A stretch of DNA of 64,000 nucleotides from Ignavibacteria bacterium. GTDB lineage: Bacteria; Bacteroidota; Ignavibacteria; Ignavibacteriales; Ignavibacteriaceae. The notes under the pieces were generated by a model, which had not been told where the DNA came from, ran no database searches, and was given only the letters and a program-made list of their open reading frames with translations. A program made the position numbers and the translations under genes. Numbering within the stretch: the first letter of the stretch is position 1; each line of letters starts with the position of its first letter. This document shows positions 1 through 9,854 of the stretch, in pieces. The DNA is taken from contig JAJTBZ010000064.1 in assembly GCA_021286645.1 (NCBI GenBank), forward strand, positions 1 to 64,000. Direction: 5' to 3'.

Positions 1-759
1 TGTTTTTCTTGTGTGGGCGTTTGTCCGCAGAATGAATTGCATTGGAGCCAGGGGGTAAGAAATGATACTAAAGTAAAAACACTTGAAGAAAATAGCAGCA
101 GAAGGCACATGTTGATGCTTGGAAGCAGTTGGCTGTTTACCGGCTTTATACAAAAAGCCATTCCGAAGATTACACGTACAACTACAATTCCCGAAGCGCG
201 GAAGAATTTTTCTATGCCTCCCGGCGCCTCTGACGCAGCGCATTTTCATGAACTCTGCACGGCGTGCCATTTATGTATAGGGCAATGCCCTTCGCAGGTT
301 TTGCAGCCCGCGGGAATAGAGTATGGCATTATGCATATCATGCAGCCAGTAATGAATTATCGGTTCGGGTATTGTACCTTTGAATGTAAACAATGCACCG
401 ATATCTGCCCGACCGGGGCCTTGCATCCACTGGCTATAGATATCAAAAAACTTACTCGAATCGGCACGGTAAAATTTATTCAAAAAAACTGTGTTGTAGA
501 ATTACAGGGAACAGATTGTGGTGCATGTTCGGAGCATTGCCCAACGAAAGCAGTTACTATGGTACCATATAAAAATGTTCGCATACCTGCACTACAGGAA
601 AAATTGTGTATTGGCTGCGGCGCGTGTGAACATGCCTGCCCGATGAAACCTTTCAAGGCGATGTACGTAGAAGGCGAAATTATTCAGGGCATTGCTGACA
701 GGCCTGCCGCGGTTCAAGAAAATTCTACAACTGCTGTTCCGGAAGAATTCCCATTTTAG
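1..759 (+). CDS. 4Fe-4S polyferredoxin, NapG/NapH-like, 5' truncated
   Basis: The reading frame is open from base 1, which starts inside a cysteine motif (C-x2-C-x3-CP, bases 1-27), so the gene begins outside the window. The GTG at 13 is therefore not a believable start. Four further 4Fe-4S motifs follow: C-x2-C-x2-C-x3-CP at about 256-294, C-x3-C-x2-C-x3-CP at 373-411, C-x8-C-x2-C-x3-CP at 490-543 and C-x2-C-x2-C-x3-CP at 607-642. After the first motif there is an RR pair and a hydrophobic stretch (about 100-150) resembling the twin-arginine region of NapG-type ferredoxins. Such proteins pass electrons at the membrane, often in fusions of a NapH-like membrane part with a NapG-like part. The upstream membrane portion and the redox partner are not visible, so the pathway is unknown. 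The family is clear, the exact role is not. Confidence 0.8.
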   Translation, partial: CFSCVGVCPQNELHWSQGVRNDTKVKTLEENSSRRHMLMLGSSWLFTGFIQKAIPKITRTTTIPEARKNFSMPPGASDAAHFHELCTACHLCIGQCPSQVLQPAGIEYGIMHIMQPVMNYRFGYCTFECKQCTDICPTGALHPLAIDIKKLTRIGTVKFIQKNCVVELQGTDCGACSEHCPTKAVTMVPYKNVRIPALQEKLCIGCGACEHACPMKPFKAMYVEGEIIQGIADRPAAVQENSTTAVPEEFPF

Positions 760-953
760 GCTCGAAACATCACGTTCATCGAGAAAAAATCCCGCTTTAC
801 CGAATTTCTTTAATGCTCCTGATATAAAATACCTATATTCATTGCTCAGCCCTGAAAAATGTGAATTTTTGCAGGATTGTTGGTGTATTCTTATCTACTC
901 GTTGTGGTTTCGCTCTGGATATAATATTTGAATTTATATTAAGGATTAATGAT

Positions 954-3900
954 ATGTCATTTGGTTCTAAAACAATCGCAACCCGACTGTTAATTTTGTT
1001 AACTTTTCTGGCATTTGCGACAGTTATTAATGCGCAAGGCAGTATTCCGGCTCCTGTGTTAAATCTGCCTGTGAATGGGGCGTCAATAGATCCTACGAAT
1101 ATTAACTTATCGTGGTCTGATTCTGGTCCCGGTGCTTCATATCTGGGGCAATATTCCAAAGATATTTCTTTTGCATCCGGTGTTGATAGCTTTTTAGTAG
1201 GCTCAACCGGAACGACTGTTGCAAGCGTTGATGCCGGTAGTAAATATTACTGGCGGGTAAAAGTAACAACCGCTACAGATACGAGTGACTGGTCTTCAGT
1301 ATTTTCGTTTACAACCCAGCTGCCTCAACCTGTACTTACCACTCCCGCGAATAACTCATTTATGGCTTCCACAACAACATTGTTAAAGTGGAATGCTGTT
1401 CCCGGTGCCGTAAAATACACTCTTGCCATTTCTACAGATCCCGGTTTACTTGGTAGTACCAACACTTACGATATTGCCGGTACCAACCACTCGGTTTCCG
1501 GATTGTTATTTAATACAACCTATTATTGGAGCGTGAAAGCAGTAAATGCTGCTGATTCAAGTGCTTTCGCCGGTATTTATCATTTCACTACAGAACTTGG
1601 AGCTTCTACTCTTACGGGGCCAACAAACTATTCTGTAGGCAACGTAACCAATCCGGTTCTGTCATGGGCTGCTGTTAACGGGGCAACAGGGTACAGGGTG
1701 CAATTAGCATCAGATAGTTTATTTTCAGCGTTGATCTCCGATGATACAGTGGCTGCAAATACAAAGCCGCTTTCTTCGTTGCCGAACGATACCAAATATT
1801 ATTGGCGAGTTCAAGCCGTTAATGCTCAGAATATTGGTCAGTTTTCAGGGTTTTATTCATTCTTAACGCAATTAGTGGTTCCTACTCTCGCATCTCCTGC
1901 AGATAACAGCAAGAATCAGGTACCTGCCATAACACTTAATTGGGCTGCAGTTGCCGGGGCAAATCGTTATACTTTGCAAATTTCCCGCACGGCTGATTTT
2001 TCATCGGGTGTTACTACTGCTACAAATCTCGCGGTAACGAATTATCATCCGGCTGGTCTGGAGTATTATACAACATACTACTGGAAAGTGAAAGCATATA
2101 GTACCGTGACCGGTAACTATGGAAACTATTCTTCTCCGTGGAGTTTTCAAACAAAACTGGCTCCGCCTGTTTTAACATATCCTGCATCTGGTGCCGTTAA
2201 TATGTCTATTCAACCGATTCTGCGCTTTCGCCCGGTAATTGGTGCGGCCTCTTATCATTTACAGTTCGCTCTGGGCAGTGATTTTACTCACCCTATTATT
2301 GATACTGTGGGTCTGGCCGACACGTTATTGCCTATATTGACTGAGTTGGCGAACAGCACTACATATTCATGGAGAGTAGCCGCGGTAAATCCTGTTAGCA
2401 CCAGTGATTATACGACATTCTCATTTACAACCGTTCCATTGGTTTTAGCATTCCCGTCACACCCGCTTGGCGGTCAATTGGTTTACACATTAACTCCCCG
2501 GTTATACTGGTATATCAATGTACCGGCACCGGGAATTCAGTTTGATGTACTGTATTCAACTGATATCTCATTCCCCGCCGGGCAAACTACTGTAGGTGAT
2601 GCTGCCGACTCCATTTCCTATCAGATTACAACTAATCTTATTCCGGGAACGAAATATTATTGGAAAGTCAGGACAAAATATCCTGATAATATCATTGTCA
2701 AATATTCGGCTATTGACAGCTTTACTACCTATGGAGCACCATTAGCCCCAATCGCGGTATATCCGACCACCGGAAATACGGTCTATAATCTTAGCCCGGT
2801 ACTCTCATGGCACATGAATCTCGTTGTTCCTTTCTATACATTTGAATATAGATATAAACAATCTGCTTCACTGGTGTGGTCTGCCCCGGTAAATACGGGC
2901 AGCGATTTGAGTGATACACTAACGGGGCTCGTGGCCGGCGAATCGTATGATTGGCAGGTACGCAGTAACAATGGTAATACAGTATCACCATGGTCAAGCA
3001 CGCAAACATTTAGTATAGCGGGCAGCAGCAGTACTTCTGCCCCTGTTCCGGTTATATCCTACCCGACTGCCAATGCATCGATTTATACAACTACACCCAC
3101 CCTGTATTGGTACGTGATTGGTAGTACAAACGGGTTATCGTATGATATAGAAGTAAAGAAAGATACAAACTTTACCGGAGTAGCAACGGATACAGCAATT
3201 TCCGGCTGGAGCCTTGAGAAGAGTGGATTCTTGCCGGGTACCACATATTTTTGGCGGGTTCGTTCGAATAATGGGCACGCTCCCTCAGCCTGGTCAGCCC
3301 GTGAATCGTTTACGATTATTGCTCCTGCCTATGCAACCGTTCCGGTATTAACATATCCGGTTGATAGTGCTTCAGTATATACGGCAAGCCCTACTTTATA
3401 TTTTTATTCGAATTCATACTATGCCGGAACCAAATATGATGTACAATGGAAAATAGATGATACCTCATTTTCCACCCCGACAGGCAGCGTATCCGGCTTG
3501 ACAGAACCATCGTATAAAGTTCTGAACCTCCTTGCCGGTAAAACATATTTCTGGCGTGCCCGTTCAACGAATGGCGCGAATTTTTCAGCATGGAGCGCCC
3601 CGGAAGCATTTTCGACCTGTGGAACAGCGGGTTCACTTGTTCCCGTACCGGTATGGCCGGTTAACAACTTTGTAGTGAGCGATTCAACTCTGGCAACCAT
3701 ATCGTGGTATGTTAATGGATATAGCGTGCAGCCTTTGCATTACGATATTGCATTATGTACGAATGATTCTTTCTATTCGGCTACATATATCACAGGAATT
3801 AGTGAATCTCCCTACACATTTACCGGATTGACTCCGGGAAACAGATATTATTATAAGATACGTTCTTTTAATGGTAACGCATATTCTGCCTGGTCTGGTG

Positions 3901-4523
3901 TGCAGAGTTTTACTACAACATCAGCGGTATTGGCATTAATACCCAGAACCGGCAGCCCGGTTAATTTGGTATTGGTCCCTGTAAATTCGCCTGTATTGAG
4001 TTGGTTTACATTTGGCCATGCAGCGGGGAATGTAAAATATGAAGTACAATACGCGGATAATGCACAGTTTAGTAACGCGATTACCGTAAAAGATATAGCC
4101 GTGAAATATTTGCAAATCGGAAACCTGATAAAAGGCAAAACGTATTATTGGAGAGTACGTTCTGTCGGAGCAGCAGGGGTTCTCTCGCAATATAGCCAGA
4201 CAGGCCAATTTATCGCCGATGGCACCTCGGATGTAGCGAAGAATACTGAATTGCCAAAGCAATTCTATCTCGCACAAAACTACCCGAATCCTTTTAATCC
4301 GACAACAGTTATTAAGTTCGGTTTACCGGAGCAGCAAATTGTTACGCTGCGGATTTATAATATTCTCGGCCAGGAAGTAGCTGCCATTCTGCAGTCTGCT
4401 TCTCTAAAAGCCGGTAGTTATGAATATACTTTTAACGCATCAAAACTTGCATCAGGTGTTTATATTTATCGGTTAGACGCCGGTAAGAATACCGAGATTA
4501 AGAAAATGATGCTCATGAAATAA
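954..4523 (+). CDS. Secreted FN3-repeat protein with T9SS type A sorting domain
   Basis: A 1189-residue exported protein. The ATG at 954 is preferred because AAGGA lies 8 bases upstream and it opens directly into a signal peptide (hydrophobic to about residue 25, then A-Q). The frame extends upstream to a GTG at 861, but that would put 31 unrelated residues before the signal. The body is a run of about eleven fibronectin-III-like repeats, each ending in a Y-Y/F-W-x-V-R/K motif followed by a strand such as WSS..SFTT. The last ~85 residues are a classic T9SS sorting domain: YPNPFNP, then an IYNILGQEV-type strand, then SGVYIYRL and a lysine-rich end. Known family behaviour: crosses the inner membrane by Sec and the outer membrane by T9SS, and ends up on the surface or released. 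The repeats suggest binding or adhesion; no catalytic domain is seen. It ends at a strong terminator. Confidence 0.9.
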   Translation: MSFGSKTIATRLLILLTFLAFATVINAQGSIPAPVLNLPVNGASIDPTNINLSWSDSGPGASYLGQYSKDISFASGVDSFLVGSTGTTVASVDAGSKYYWRVKVTTATDTSDWSSVFSFTTQLPQPVLTTPANNSFMASTTTLLKWNAVPGAVKYTLAISTDPGLLGSTNTYDIAGTNHSVSGLLFNTTYYWSVKAVNAADSSAFAGIYHFTTELGASTLTGPTNYSVGNVTNPVLSWAAVNGATGYRVQLASDSLFSALISDDTVAANTKPLSSLPNDTKYYWRVQAVNAQNIGQFSGFYSFLTQLVVPTLASPADNSKNQVPAITLNWAAVAGANRYTLQISRTADFSSGVTTATNLAVTNYHPAGLEYYTTYYWKVKAYSTVTGNYGNYSSPWSFQTKLAPPVLTYPASGAVNMSIQPILRFRPVIGAASYHLQFALGSDFTHPIIDTVGLADTLLPILTELANSTTYSWRVAAVNPVSTSDYTTFSFTTVPLVLAFPSHPLGGQLVYTLTPRLYWYINVPAPGIQFDVLYSTDISFPAGQTTVGDAADSISYQITTNLIPGTKYYWKVRTKYPDNIIVKYSAIDSFTTYGAPLAPIAVYPTTGNTVYNLSPVLSWHMNLVVPFYTFEYRYKQSASLVWSAPVNTGSDLSDTLTGLVAGESYDWQVRSNNGNTVSPWSSTQTFSIAGSSSTSAPVPVISYPTANASIYTTTPTLYWYVIGSTNGLSYDIEVKKDTNFTGVATDTAISGWSLEKSGFLPGTTYFWRVRSNNGHAPSAWSARESFTIIAPAYATVPVLTYPVDSASVYTASPTLYFYSNSYYAGTKYDVQWKIDDTSFSTPTGSVSGLTEPSYKVLNLLAGKTYFWRARSTNGANFSAWSAPEAFSTCGTAGSLVPVPVWPVNNFVVSDSTLATISWYVNGYSVQPLHYDIALCTNDSFYSATYITGISESPYTFTGLTPGNRYYYKIRSFNGNAYSAWSGVQSFTTTSAVLALIPRTGSPVNLVLVPVNSPVLSWFTFGHAAGNVKYEVQYADNAQFSNAITVKDIAVKYLQIGNLIKGKTYYWRVRSVGAAGVLSQYSQTGQFIADGTSDVAKNTELPKQFYLAQNYPNPFNPTTVIKFGLPEQQIVTLRIYNILGQEVAAILQSASLKAGSYEYTFNASKLASGVYIYRLDAGKNTEIKKMMLMK

Positions 4524-4541
4524 GGGTGGTAAAGGGTTAAT

Positions 4542-4571
4542 AAAAAAAGCGGACTTCGGTCCGCTTTTTTT
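4542..4571. terminator. Bidirectional intrinsic terminator
   Basis: A 6-bp GC-rich stem (GCGGAC/GTCCGC, 4549-4554 and 4559-4564) with a stable TTCG tetraloop, flanked by seven A on the left and seven T on the right. It lies between the convergent FN3 gene and the alkaline phosphatase gene and should stop transcription from both sides. Confidence 0.9.
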
Positions 4572-4598
4572 ATGCCTAAAAATAAAATAGTTGAATAA

Positions 4599-5675
4599 TT
4601 ACCGAACCAGATTAATGAGTTTTTTCCCGATGCCGCAATTATCCTGGACTCCTGAAAAGTTGATACCACCGGGGCCATAGCAGAAAACACCCACCATAGC
4701 AGCAGTATGCTTTTTTGAAACGAAAGTTATTTCCGGCTGAGTATCTCCCGGCTTACCATTTGTTATGCATGTTCCGCCTGTTTCATGATCAGCCGTAACC
4801 AGTACTAAAGTATTCTTATCCTTCATGGCGAACCTTAATGCAGCATTAATGGCAGTATGAAAATCCTTCAACTCGGCATACATGTTATCGCGTTCATTGT
4901 TATGGCAAGCCCAGTCAATCTGCGAGCCCTCAATCATAAGAACGAAGCCCTTGTTGTTTTTATTAAGGTGTTGTAATGCTGTTTCGGTCAGTTGTCCAAG
5001 GGAATAAGAACGCTGGCGGGCAGCGGGAACACCGTCTTTGGCGATGAGAGCATAAAAATCTTTAGTTGGAGGGTAAGTAAATAAGCTATCCGCGGAAGTG
5101 TAAACTGAATATCCTTTACCGGACAACTCATTGATTACCGGAGAGGAATCTTCAATATACTTGCCATCAACCTGTGGAGTGAAATACTGCAAGCCCCCTC
5201 CAATCATTACATTCCAATGATGCTGCGGGTATTGCCGCGCGATTTCAGATTCTTTATTTCGTTCATCCATATGCGAAACGAACGCTGCAGGCGTAGCATG
5301 AGTTAGGGTTGAAGTAACTACTACTCCTGTACTCTTTCCTTTTTCCCGGGCATATTCCATAATTGTTTTAATGGGTTTACCCTCCGGAGTTATTGATAAA
5401 TGCCTATTCGCAGTGCGTTGCCCGGTGGCTAAGGCAGTTGCCCCGGCTGCAGAATCCGTTATAAGTGCATCAGCCGAACAAGTAACTGAAAAACCGGTAA
5501 CGGGAAATTGTTTCCATGGGGCTAAGGTATCTGAAAAAAGCGCGGCTGAAACTTGCCCAATCCCCATGCCGTCTCCAATCAGGATAATAATATTCTTAGG
5601 TTTGCCATTATTTTTACCATAAATCGTTATGGAAGCAACCAATAGAAGGGCAGCAATAAGATGAAAAATTTTCAA
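4599..5675 (-). CDS. phoA: Alkaline phosphatase, PhoA family
   Basis: 358 residues with an N-terminal signal peptide (about 1-20), so periplasmic or secreted. It hydrolyses phosphomonoesters with two zinc ions and one magnesium. Family residues visible: metal-binding Asp35 in IGDGMG, nucleophile Ser75 in DSAAGATA, His126 in THATPAAF, Glu249/Asp254/His258 in EGSQIDWACHNN, Asp296-His297 in TADHETGG, and His323 in the HTAAMVGVFCYGPG block. It is shorter than the E. coli enzyme (about 450 mature) but all metal-site motifs are present, so it looks functional. Its ATG is 4 bases after the stop of ilvE, so it is probably co-transcribed with that amino-acid gene, which is unexpected for a phosphate-scavenging enzyme. 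No Pho box was identified. Closely related phosphodiesterases cannot be excluded. Confidence 0.9.
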   Translation of the reverse strand: MKIFHLIAALLLVASITIYGKNNGKPKNIIILIGDGMGIGQVSAALFSDTLAPWKQFPVTGFSVTCSADALITDSAAGATALATGQRTANRHLSITPEGKPIKTIMEYAREKGKSTGVVVTSTLTHATPAAFVSHMDERNKESEIARQYPQHHWNVMIGGGLQYFTPQVDGKYIEDSSPVINELSGKGYSVYTSADSLFTYPPTKDFYALIAKDGVPAARQRSYSLGQLTETALQHLNKNNKGFVLMIEGSQIDWACHNNERDNMYAELKDFHTAINAALRFAMKDKNTLVLVTADHETGGTCITNGKPGDTQPEITFVSKKHTAAMVGVFCYGPGGINFSGVQDNCGIGKKLINLVR

Positions 5676-5679
5676 TGAA

Positions 5680-6756
5680 TTACCTGCCGGCTTCTACAAG
5701 TTGCAGCCAATTATGCCGGTCAACTTCGTTCCCCATGTGAAGGCCAATTAGATAGGTAAACAGTGATTGTGCCAGTTCTCCGACCTGCCCGTTGTTTATT
5801 GGCATAATGGTATCTTTATATTTTAGTTCACCAACCGATGTGATTATTGCAGCAGTTCCGGTACCGAAAACATCGGTTACTTCGCCTGCATTATATCGTT
5901 GAATGAATTCATCAACGCTTAATACACGTTCGCGAACATTGTAACCCCGGTCCTTCAGGATCTGAATAACAGACATACGGGTAATCCCCGATAGAATGCC
6001 TCCTGTTAGTTGTGGGGTTACCACCTCATCTTTGAAGGCAACAAAGATATTCATTGTGCCTACTTCTTCAATATTCTTCAGTTCTATCGCATCAAGCCAC
6101 AAAACCTGGGTATAACCCTCTTGCTTGGCTATCTCTGCCCCTAAAAGGCTTGCCGCATAGTTACCGGGGGTTTTACATTCGCCCAACCCTTTGCGTACCG
6201 CCCTGACATATTCATCCTGTATGAGAATTTTTACCGGTTTAAATCCTTCGGGGTAATATGCCCCGACTGGTGAAAGGAGTAGTACAAATTTGAAATTTTT
6301 CGAAGGTTTTACGCCTAAAACCGCATCGGTACCAAAGAGAAATGGCCGAATATATAACGATTCCCCCGCTTTCGAAGGAATCCAGTCTTTATCTATTTTA
6401 ACCAATTCTTTTAGAGCTTCAGTCACTAAATTTATATCTACATCGGGCATGCACAACCTGCGGGAGGAGTTATTCAGGCGTTCAAAGTGTTTGTCGGGTC
6501 TGAATAATACTATATCACCTGAATTTTGTCTGAAAGCTTTTAGGCCTTCAAATGCAGCCTGTCCATAATGGATAAACATGGTAGCCGGGTGCATAGAGAA
6601 ATTTGCCAGGGGGCGGAATACCATGTTGTGCCACCCCTGTTCAGGTGAATAGTCCATTTCAAAAATGTGATCGGTAAAATATTGACCAAACCCTAAAGTA
6701 GTTGGTAATTCAGGTTTTTCTGTTCGTGGGGTAATATTATAGGTAAAGCCGCTCAT
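5680..6756 (-). CDS. ilvE: Branched-chain amino acid aminotransferase
   Basis: 358 residues, fold-type IV PLP enzyme of the eukaryotic-like BCAT group. It interconverts leucine, isoleucine and valine with their 2-oxo acids, using glutamate/2-oxoglutarate, in the cytoplasm. Evidence: HYGQAAFEGLKAFR near residue 63, the PLP lysine K195 in ECKTPGNYAAS, VLWLDA..KNIEEVGTMNIF, and the C-terminal GTGTAAIITSVG phosphate-binding block. Length is normal for the family. The start has AGAGGA six bases upstream. The alkaline phosphatase gene follows after 4 bases. No other ilv or leu gene is nearby. Confidence 0.95.
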   Translation of the reverse strand: MSGFTYNITPRTEKPELPTTLGFGQYFTDHIFEMDYSPEQGWHNMVFRPLANFSMHPATMFIHYGQAAFEGLKAFRQNSGDIVLFRPDKHFERLNNSSRRLCMPDVDINLVTEALKELVKIDKDWIPSKAGESLYIRPFLFGTDAVLGVKPSKNFKFVLLLSPVGAYYPEGFKPVKILIQDEYVRAVRKGLGECKTPGNYAASLLGAEIAKQEGYTQVLWLDAIELKNIEEVGTMNIFVAFKDEVVTPQLTGGILSGITRMSVIQILKDRGYNVRERVLSVDEFIQRYNAGEVTDVFGTGTAAIITSVGELKYKDTIMPINNGQVGELAQSLFTYLIGLHMGNEVDRHNWLQLVEAGR

Positions 6757-6833
6757 TCGAATCCTCTTTTGGAAAATAACTAAACTTGAATCAGTATTTA
6801 AGAAATTTCGGTGACTTATTAAACACGAAATTT

Positions 6834-9305
6834 TTACATTACATGCTGGGGATCAACATCAAAAGAAAGTGGTACGTTATTGAATTCAGATCGATTTTTG
6901 AATTCAACAAATGCCTCCCAAATAATTTTACGCAATATACTTCCGGTGGGGTCGGTAATCCGGTCGCTTTTTACCAGAATCTGGTATCGGTATTCGCCAC
7001 GAATTCGGGAAATAACTGCCGTACATGGAGGGGAGATGCGTAATATTTTTTTTGCGGGCTGCAAGAAATTGTAAAAATCAGAAATGGCCAGTTGAGCGTT
7101 TTTTTCCGATTTGTCTTTAACTTCTATAAGGCAAAGCCTGGAAAAAGGGGGATAGTGTAAGTTCCTACGTTTTTGCAATTCGGCTTTGTAGAAATTATCA
7201 TAGTCATGGAGGACTACTTTGGTAAGAACCGGGTGGCGATCGTTTTGAGTTTGAATTAATACTTCGCCTTTATGGATACTTCTGCCCGCGCGTCCTGCCA
7301 CCTGCGTTAATAGCTGAAAAGTTCGTTCATCAGCTCTGAAATCAGGAAGCCATAAATTGGTTTCAGCAGATATAACCCCGACAAGCGTCACGCGTGAAAA
7401 GTCGAGCCCTTTCGCGACCATTTGCGTACCTATCAGGATATCAGTCTGGCCGGAGCGGAAATCCCCAAGAATTCTGCTTAAACTGCCTTTTTTTGCAATT
7501 GCATCGGAATCAACACGCTGCATCCGGGCATTGGGGAAGTAGTAGGATAGTTCATCTTCTACCCGTTCGGTACCCATGCCGAAAAACCGAATTGAAGGCG
7601 ACCCGCATTTCGTGCATTGCTCGGGCACAATTTTTCGGTATCCACAATAATGACATTCAATAATATTGGAGTTGATATGATGAACAAGGGCGACTGAACA
7701 GTTTTCGCACATTTCCATTTCACCGCAATCAAAGCAGTAAACTTGTGTAGAGAACCCTCTTCTGTTTTGTAAGATAATTACACCCTCTTTTTTTACTAAG
7801 CGGTCGTTTATTTTATCGAGGAGAGTTTGTGAAAAAACATTCGACATAAATTTTTGTTTCTTTTCCTCGACAACATTTACTAACCTGATTTCCGGTAAAA
7901 CAGCGTCATCGGCACGCTCAGTAAGTTTTAATAGTGTATATTTACCGGTTTCTGCATTGTGCATGCTTTCAATTGAGGGAGTAGCAGAGCCAAGCACAAC
8001 GGGGCACCCTGCCAGTTTCGCACGCATAATACCGGTATCGCGGGCATGGTATTTGGGTGTAGTATCGGTTTGCTTAAAACTGGCATCATGCTCTTCATCG
8101 ATAACGATAAGGCCAATATTTTGTAAGGGCGCAAATAATGCGGACCGTGCCCCGATAACTACACGAACCTTTCCTTCCCGGATCATTTTCCACGTATCGA
8201 ACCGTTCTCCGGGGCTTATCTGGCTATGTATCACAACAACCTGCGAGCCGAATTTGGCAATGAAACGCGATGTTATTTGCGGAGTTAAGGAAATTTCAGG
8301 GACTAATATCAAGACTGATTTCCCTAATGCTAAAGCCTGTTTGGCCAGATCAAGATAAATTAATGTCTTGCCGCTGCCCGTTACACCATGAAGCAGAAAG
8401 ACCTGGAATTGTTGTTCCTGAATTGATTTGTTTACTATCTCATAAACATCTTTCTGCATAGCCGTTAGCTGGTAGTCCGGAAGATCATTGGCTAAAGTTT
8501 CCCGATGCTTCCGTTGCACTTTTTTGAAGAAGACACTAATGAGTCCCTTTTTTACTAAAGGTAATAGAACGCCTGATTTTAAACCTGTTTTACTTAAGAG
8601 AGTTTTAACGCTTACATCTTTTCGTGCGTATTCGGTCATAGTAAGCAATAGTAATGCCTGTTTGGGTGACCGATGTTCTATTACCGGAATTAGCTCATAT
8701 ATCGATTCAATAGGGGCTGTTAGTTTAACAAAGCGTTCTTTTTTCTCACGTACCCGGGCTTCAGGAAGCCGGTTATCGATAGTTATGATGCCCGTTAATT
8801 GTAATTTCCGAATAATTGAATAAATATTTTTCTTTTTAATCGCTTTCTGTAGGCGGGTTAGCGGGATTTTAGGATGCTCAATTAATACTTGCAGTATCTT
8901 CGCGAGAATGGTATTCTTTCTTTTGAGTGCAGATAATGCATCCCGGGAGACCTGCGGGTCGCTGATAAGATAGCGGGCGGATTGCATGTCGGTGCCGTAG
9001 GGTGTGCAGAGCCGTAATACCTCTCCAACTCCGCATAAATAATAATCTGCCATCCACTGGTACAGTTCAAGGTCTTTACGATCGATCACGGGGGATTCAT
9101 CGACAACTTCAAAAATATCTTTAATTTTCGAGATCTCAATTTCTCCCGCATCCTCTTTAACGAGCATGCAAAAACCGGTAAGTACACGCTTGCCAAATGG
9201 AGCCAGAACGCGTTTCCCAAATGCTATGGCATGTATCAGATCATCGGGGATATGGTACGTGAATGTTCGCCTGAAAGGTAAATAAAAAATAATTTCCGCG
9301 AACAT
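6834..9305 (-). CDS. priA: Primosomal replication restart helicase PriA
   Basis: 823 residues. PriA recognises stalled or repaired forks and reloads the replicative helicase; it is a 3'-5' superfamily 2 helicase. Domains in order: N-terminal 3'-binding domain (1-100), winged-helix region, helicase core with Walker A GVTGSGKT at 307-314 and DEEH at 403-406, an inserted double zinc-binding region with eight cysteines (C524, C527, C533, C536, C551, C554, C564, C567), then helicase lobe 2 (GTQMVAKGLDF, QVAGRAGR) and a C-terminal domain. The length fits the family. Its start is 6 bases after the stop of the upstream lipoprotein gene, so the two are likely co-transcribed. Confidence 0.97.
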   Translation of the reverse strand: MFAEIIFYLPFRRTFTYHIPDDLIHAIAFGKRVLAPFGKRVLTGFCMLVKEDAGEIEISKIKDIFEVVDESPVIDRKDLELYQWMADYYLCGVGEVLRLCTPYGTDMQSARYLISDPQVSRDALSALKRKNTILAKILQVLIEHPKIPLTRLQKAIKKKNIYSIIRKLQLTGIITIDNRLPEARVREKKERFVKLTAPIESIYELIPVIEHRSPKQALLLLTMTEYARKDVSVKTLLSKTGLKSGVLLPLVKKGLISVFFKKVQRKHRETLANDLPDYQLTAMQKDVYEIVNKSIQEQQFQVFLLHGVTGSGKTLIYLDLAKQALALGKSVLILVPEISLTPQITSRFIAKFGSQVVVIHSQISPGERFDTWKMIREGKVRVVIGARSALFAPLQNIGLIVIDEEHDASFKQTDTTPKYHARDTGIMRAKLAGCPVVLGSATPSIESMHNAETGKYTLLKLTERADDAVLPEIRLVNVVEEKKQKFMSNVFSQTLLDKINDRLVKKEGVIILQNRRGFSTQVYCFDCGEMEMCENCSVALVHHINSNIIECHYCGYRKIVPEQCTKCGSPSIRFFGMGTERVEDELSYYFPNARMQRVDSDAIAKKGSLSRILGDFRSGQTDILIGTQMVAKGLDFSRVTLVGVISAETNLWLPDFRADERTFQLLTQVAGRAGRSIHKGEVLIQTQNDRHPVLTKVVLHDYDNFYKAELQKRRNLHYPPFSRLCLIEVKDKSEKNAQLAISDFYNFLQPAKKILRISPPCTAVISRIRGEYRYQILVKSDRITDPTGSILRKIIWEAFVEFKNRSEFNNVPLSFDVDPQHVM

Positions 9306-9311
9306 ACAGAA

Positions 9312-9854
9312 TTATTTCGGCAGTGAGCGGAAAATAGAAATTAAATCCCGTGTCTCCTGTACAGCCTGACCGGATTGGAATTCGAATTCAAGTTTCGGTG
9401 TCCCTTCTTTCCAGATAATCCGTTGGTATTCATCATTTTTAATTATTTCACCGTTGGTATAAAGAACGGAATCTTCGGCTTGAAGTGTAAGGTAGTAATA
9501 TCCTTCATTGAATCGAATACCTTCGATTTTTTCAATATCGGTAAAGTCATATATAGCAACACCGTTGAGTTTATTATCATAAACATCAAGTTTACGCGAG
9601 GTTACATTCTTTCCTTCGCTTTTCATAGAATAGAGAAAATCATCGCTCTTCAGCATATAATCGAACAGATTTTTCTTATCGTCCTCAAATTCTCTATTCC
9701 CTGGCGCATCCGAACGAATATCGAAAAATTTCACGCTGACTGTCCCGGTTTTTTTTGTTTTCATAGATATCGAATATGAAACCTTTGAAACTACCAGGCA
9801 GCCGGGAAGGCTGAAAATGGCAACAGCTAAAATAAGAGCGTATAATTTTTTCAT
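9312..9854 (-). CDS. Putative lipoprotein, unknown function
   Basis: 180 residues. The start at 9854 is chosen because GGAAG lies just upstream; an earlier in-frame ATG at 9866 overlaps that ribosome binding site. The N-terminus is a signal peptide ending in a lipobox L-P-G-C, so the mature protein should be lipid-anchored. The rest is charged and beta-rich, with no catalytic motif that I recognise. A run such as GVAIYDFTDIEKIEGIRF suggests a strand-rich fold. It precedes priA by 6 bases with no functional link apparent. A 47-base imperfect palindrome lies 29 bases upstream of its start. Confidence 0.7.
   Translation of the reverse strand: MKKLYALILAVAIFSLPGCLVVSKVSYSISMKTKKTGTVSVKFFDIRSDAPGNREFEDDKKNLFDYMLKSDDFLYSMKSEGKNVTSRKLDVYDNKLNGVAIYDFTDIEKIEGIRFNEGYYYLTLQAEDSVLYTNGEIIKNDEYQRIIWKEGTPKLEFEFQSGQAVQETRDLISIFRSLPK

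Noticed and set aside
861-953. 31-residue N-terminal extension of the FN3 protein from a GTG
   Set aside because: The internal ATG at 954 has a ribosome binding site and begins a normal signal peptide.
3008-3640. Minus-strand reading frames inside the FN3 gene
   Set aside because: They have no ribosome binding sites or recognisable products and are antisense shadows of the repeat coding sequence.
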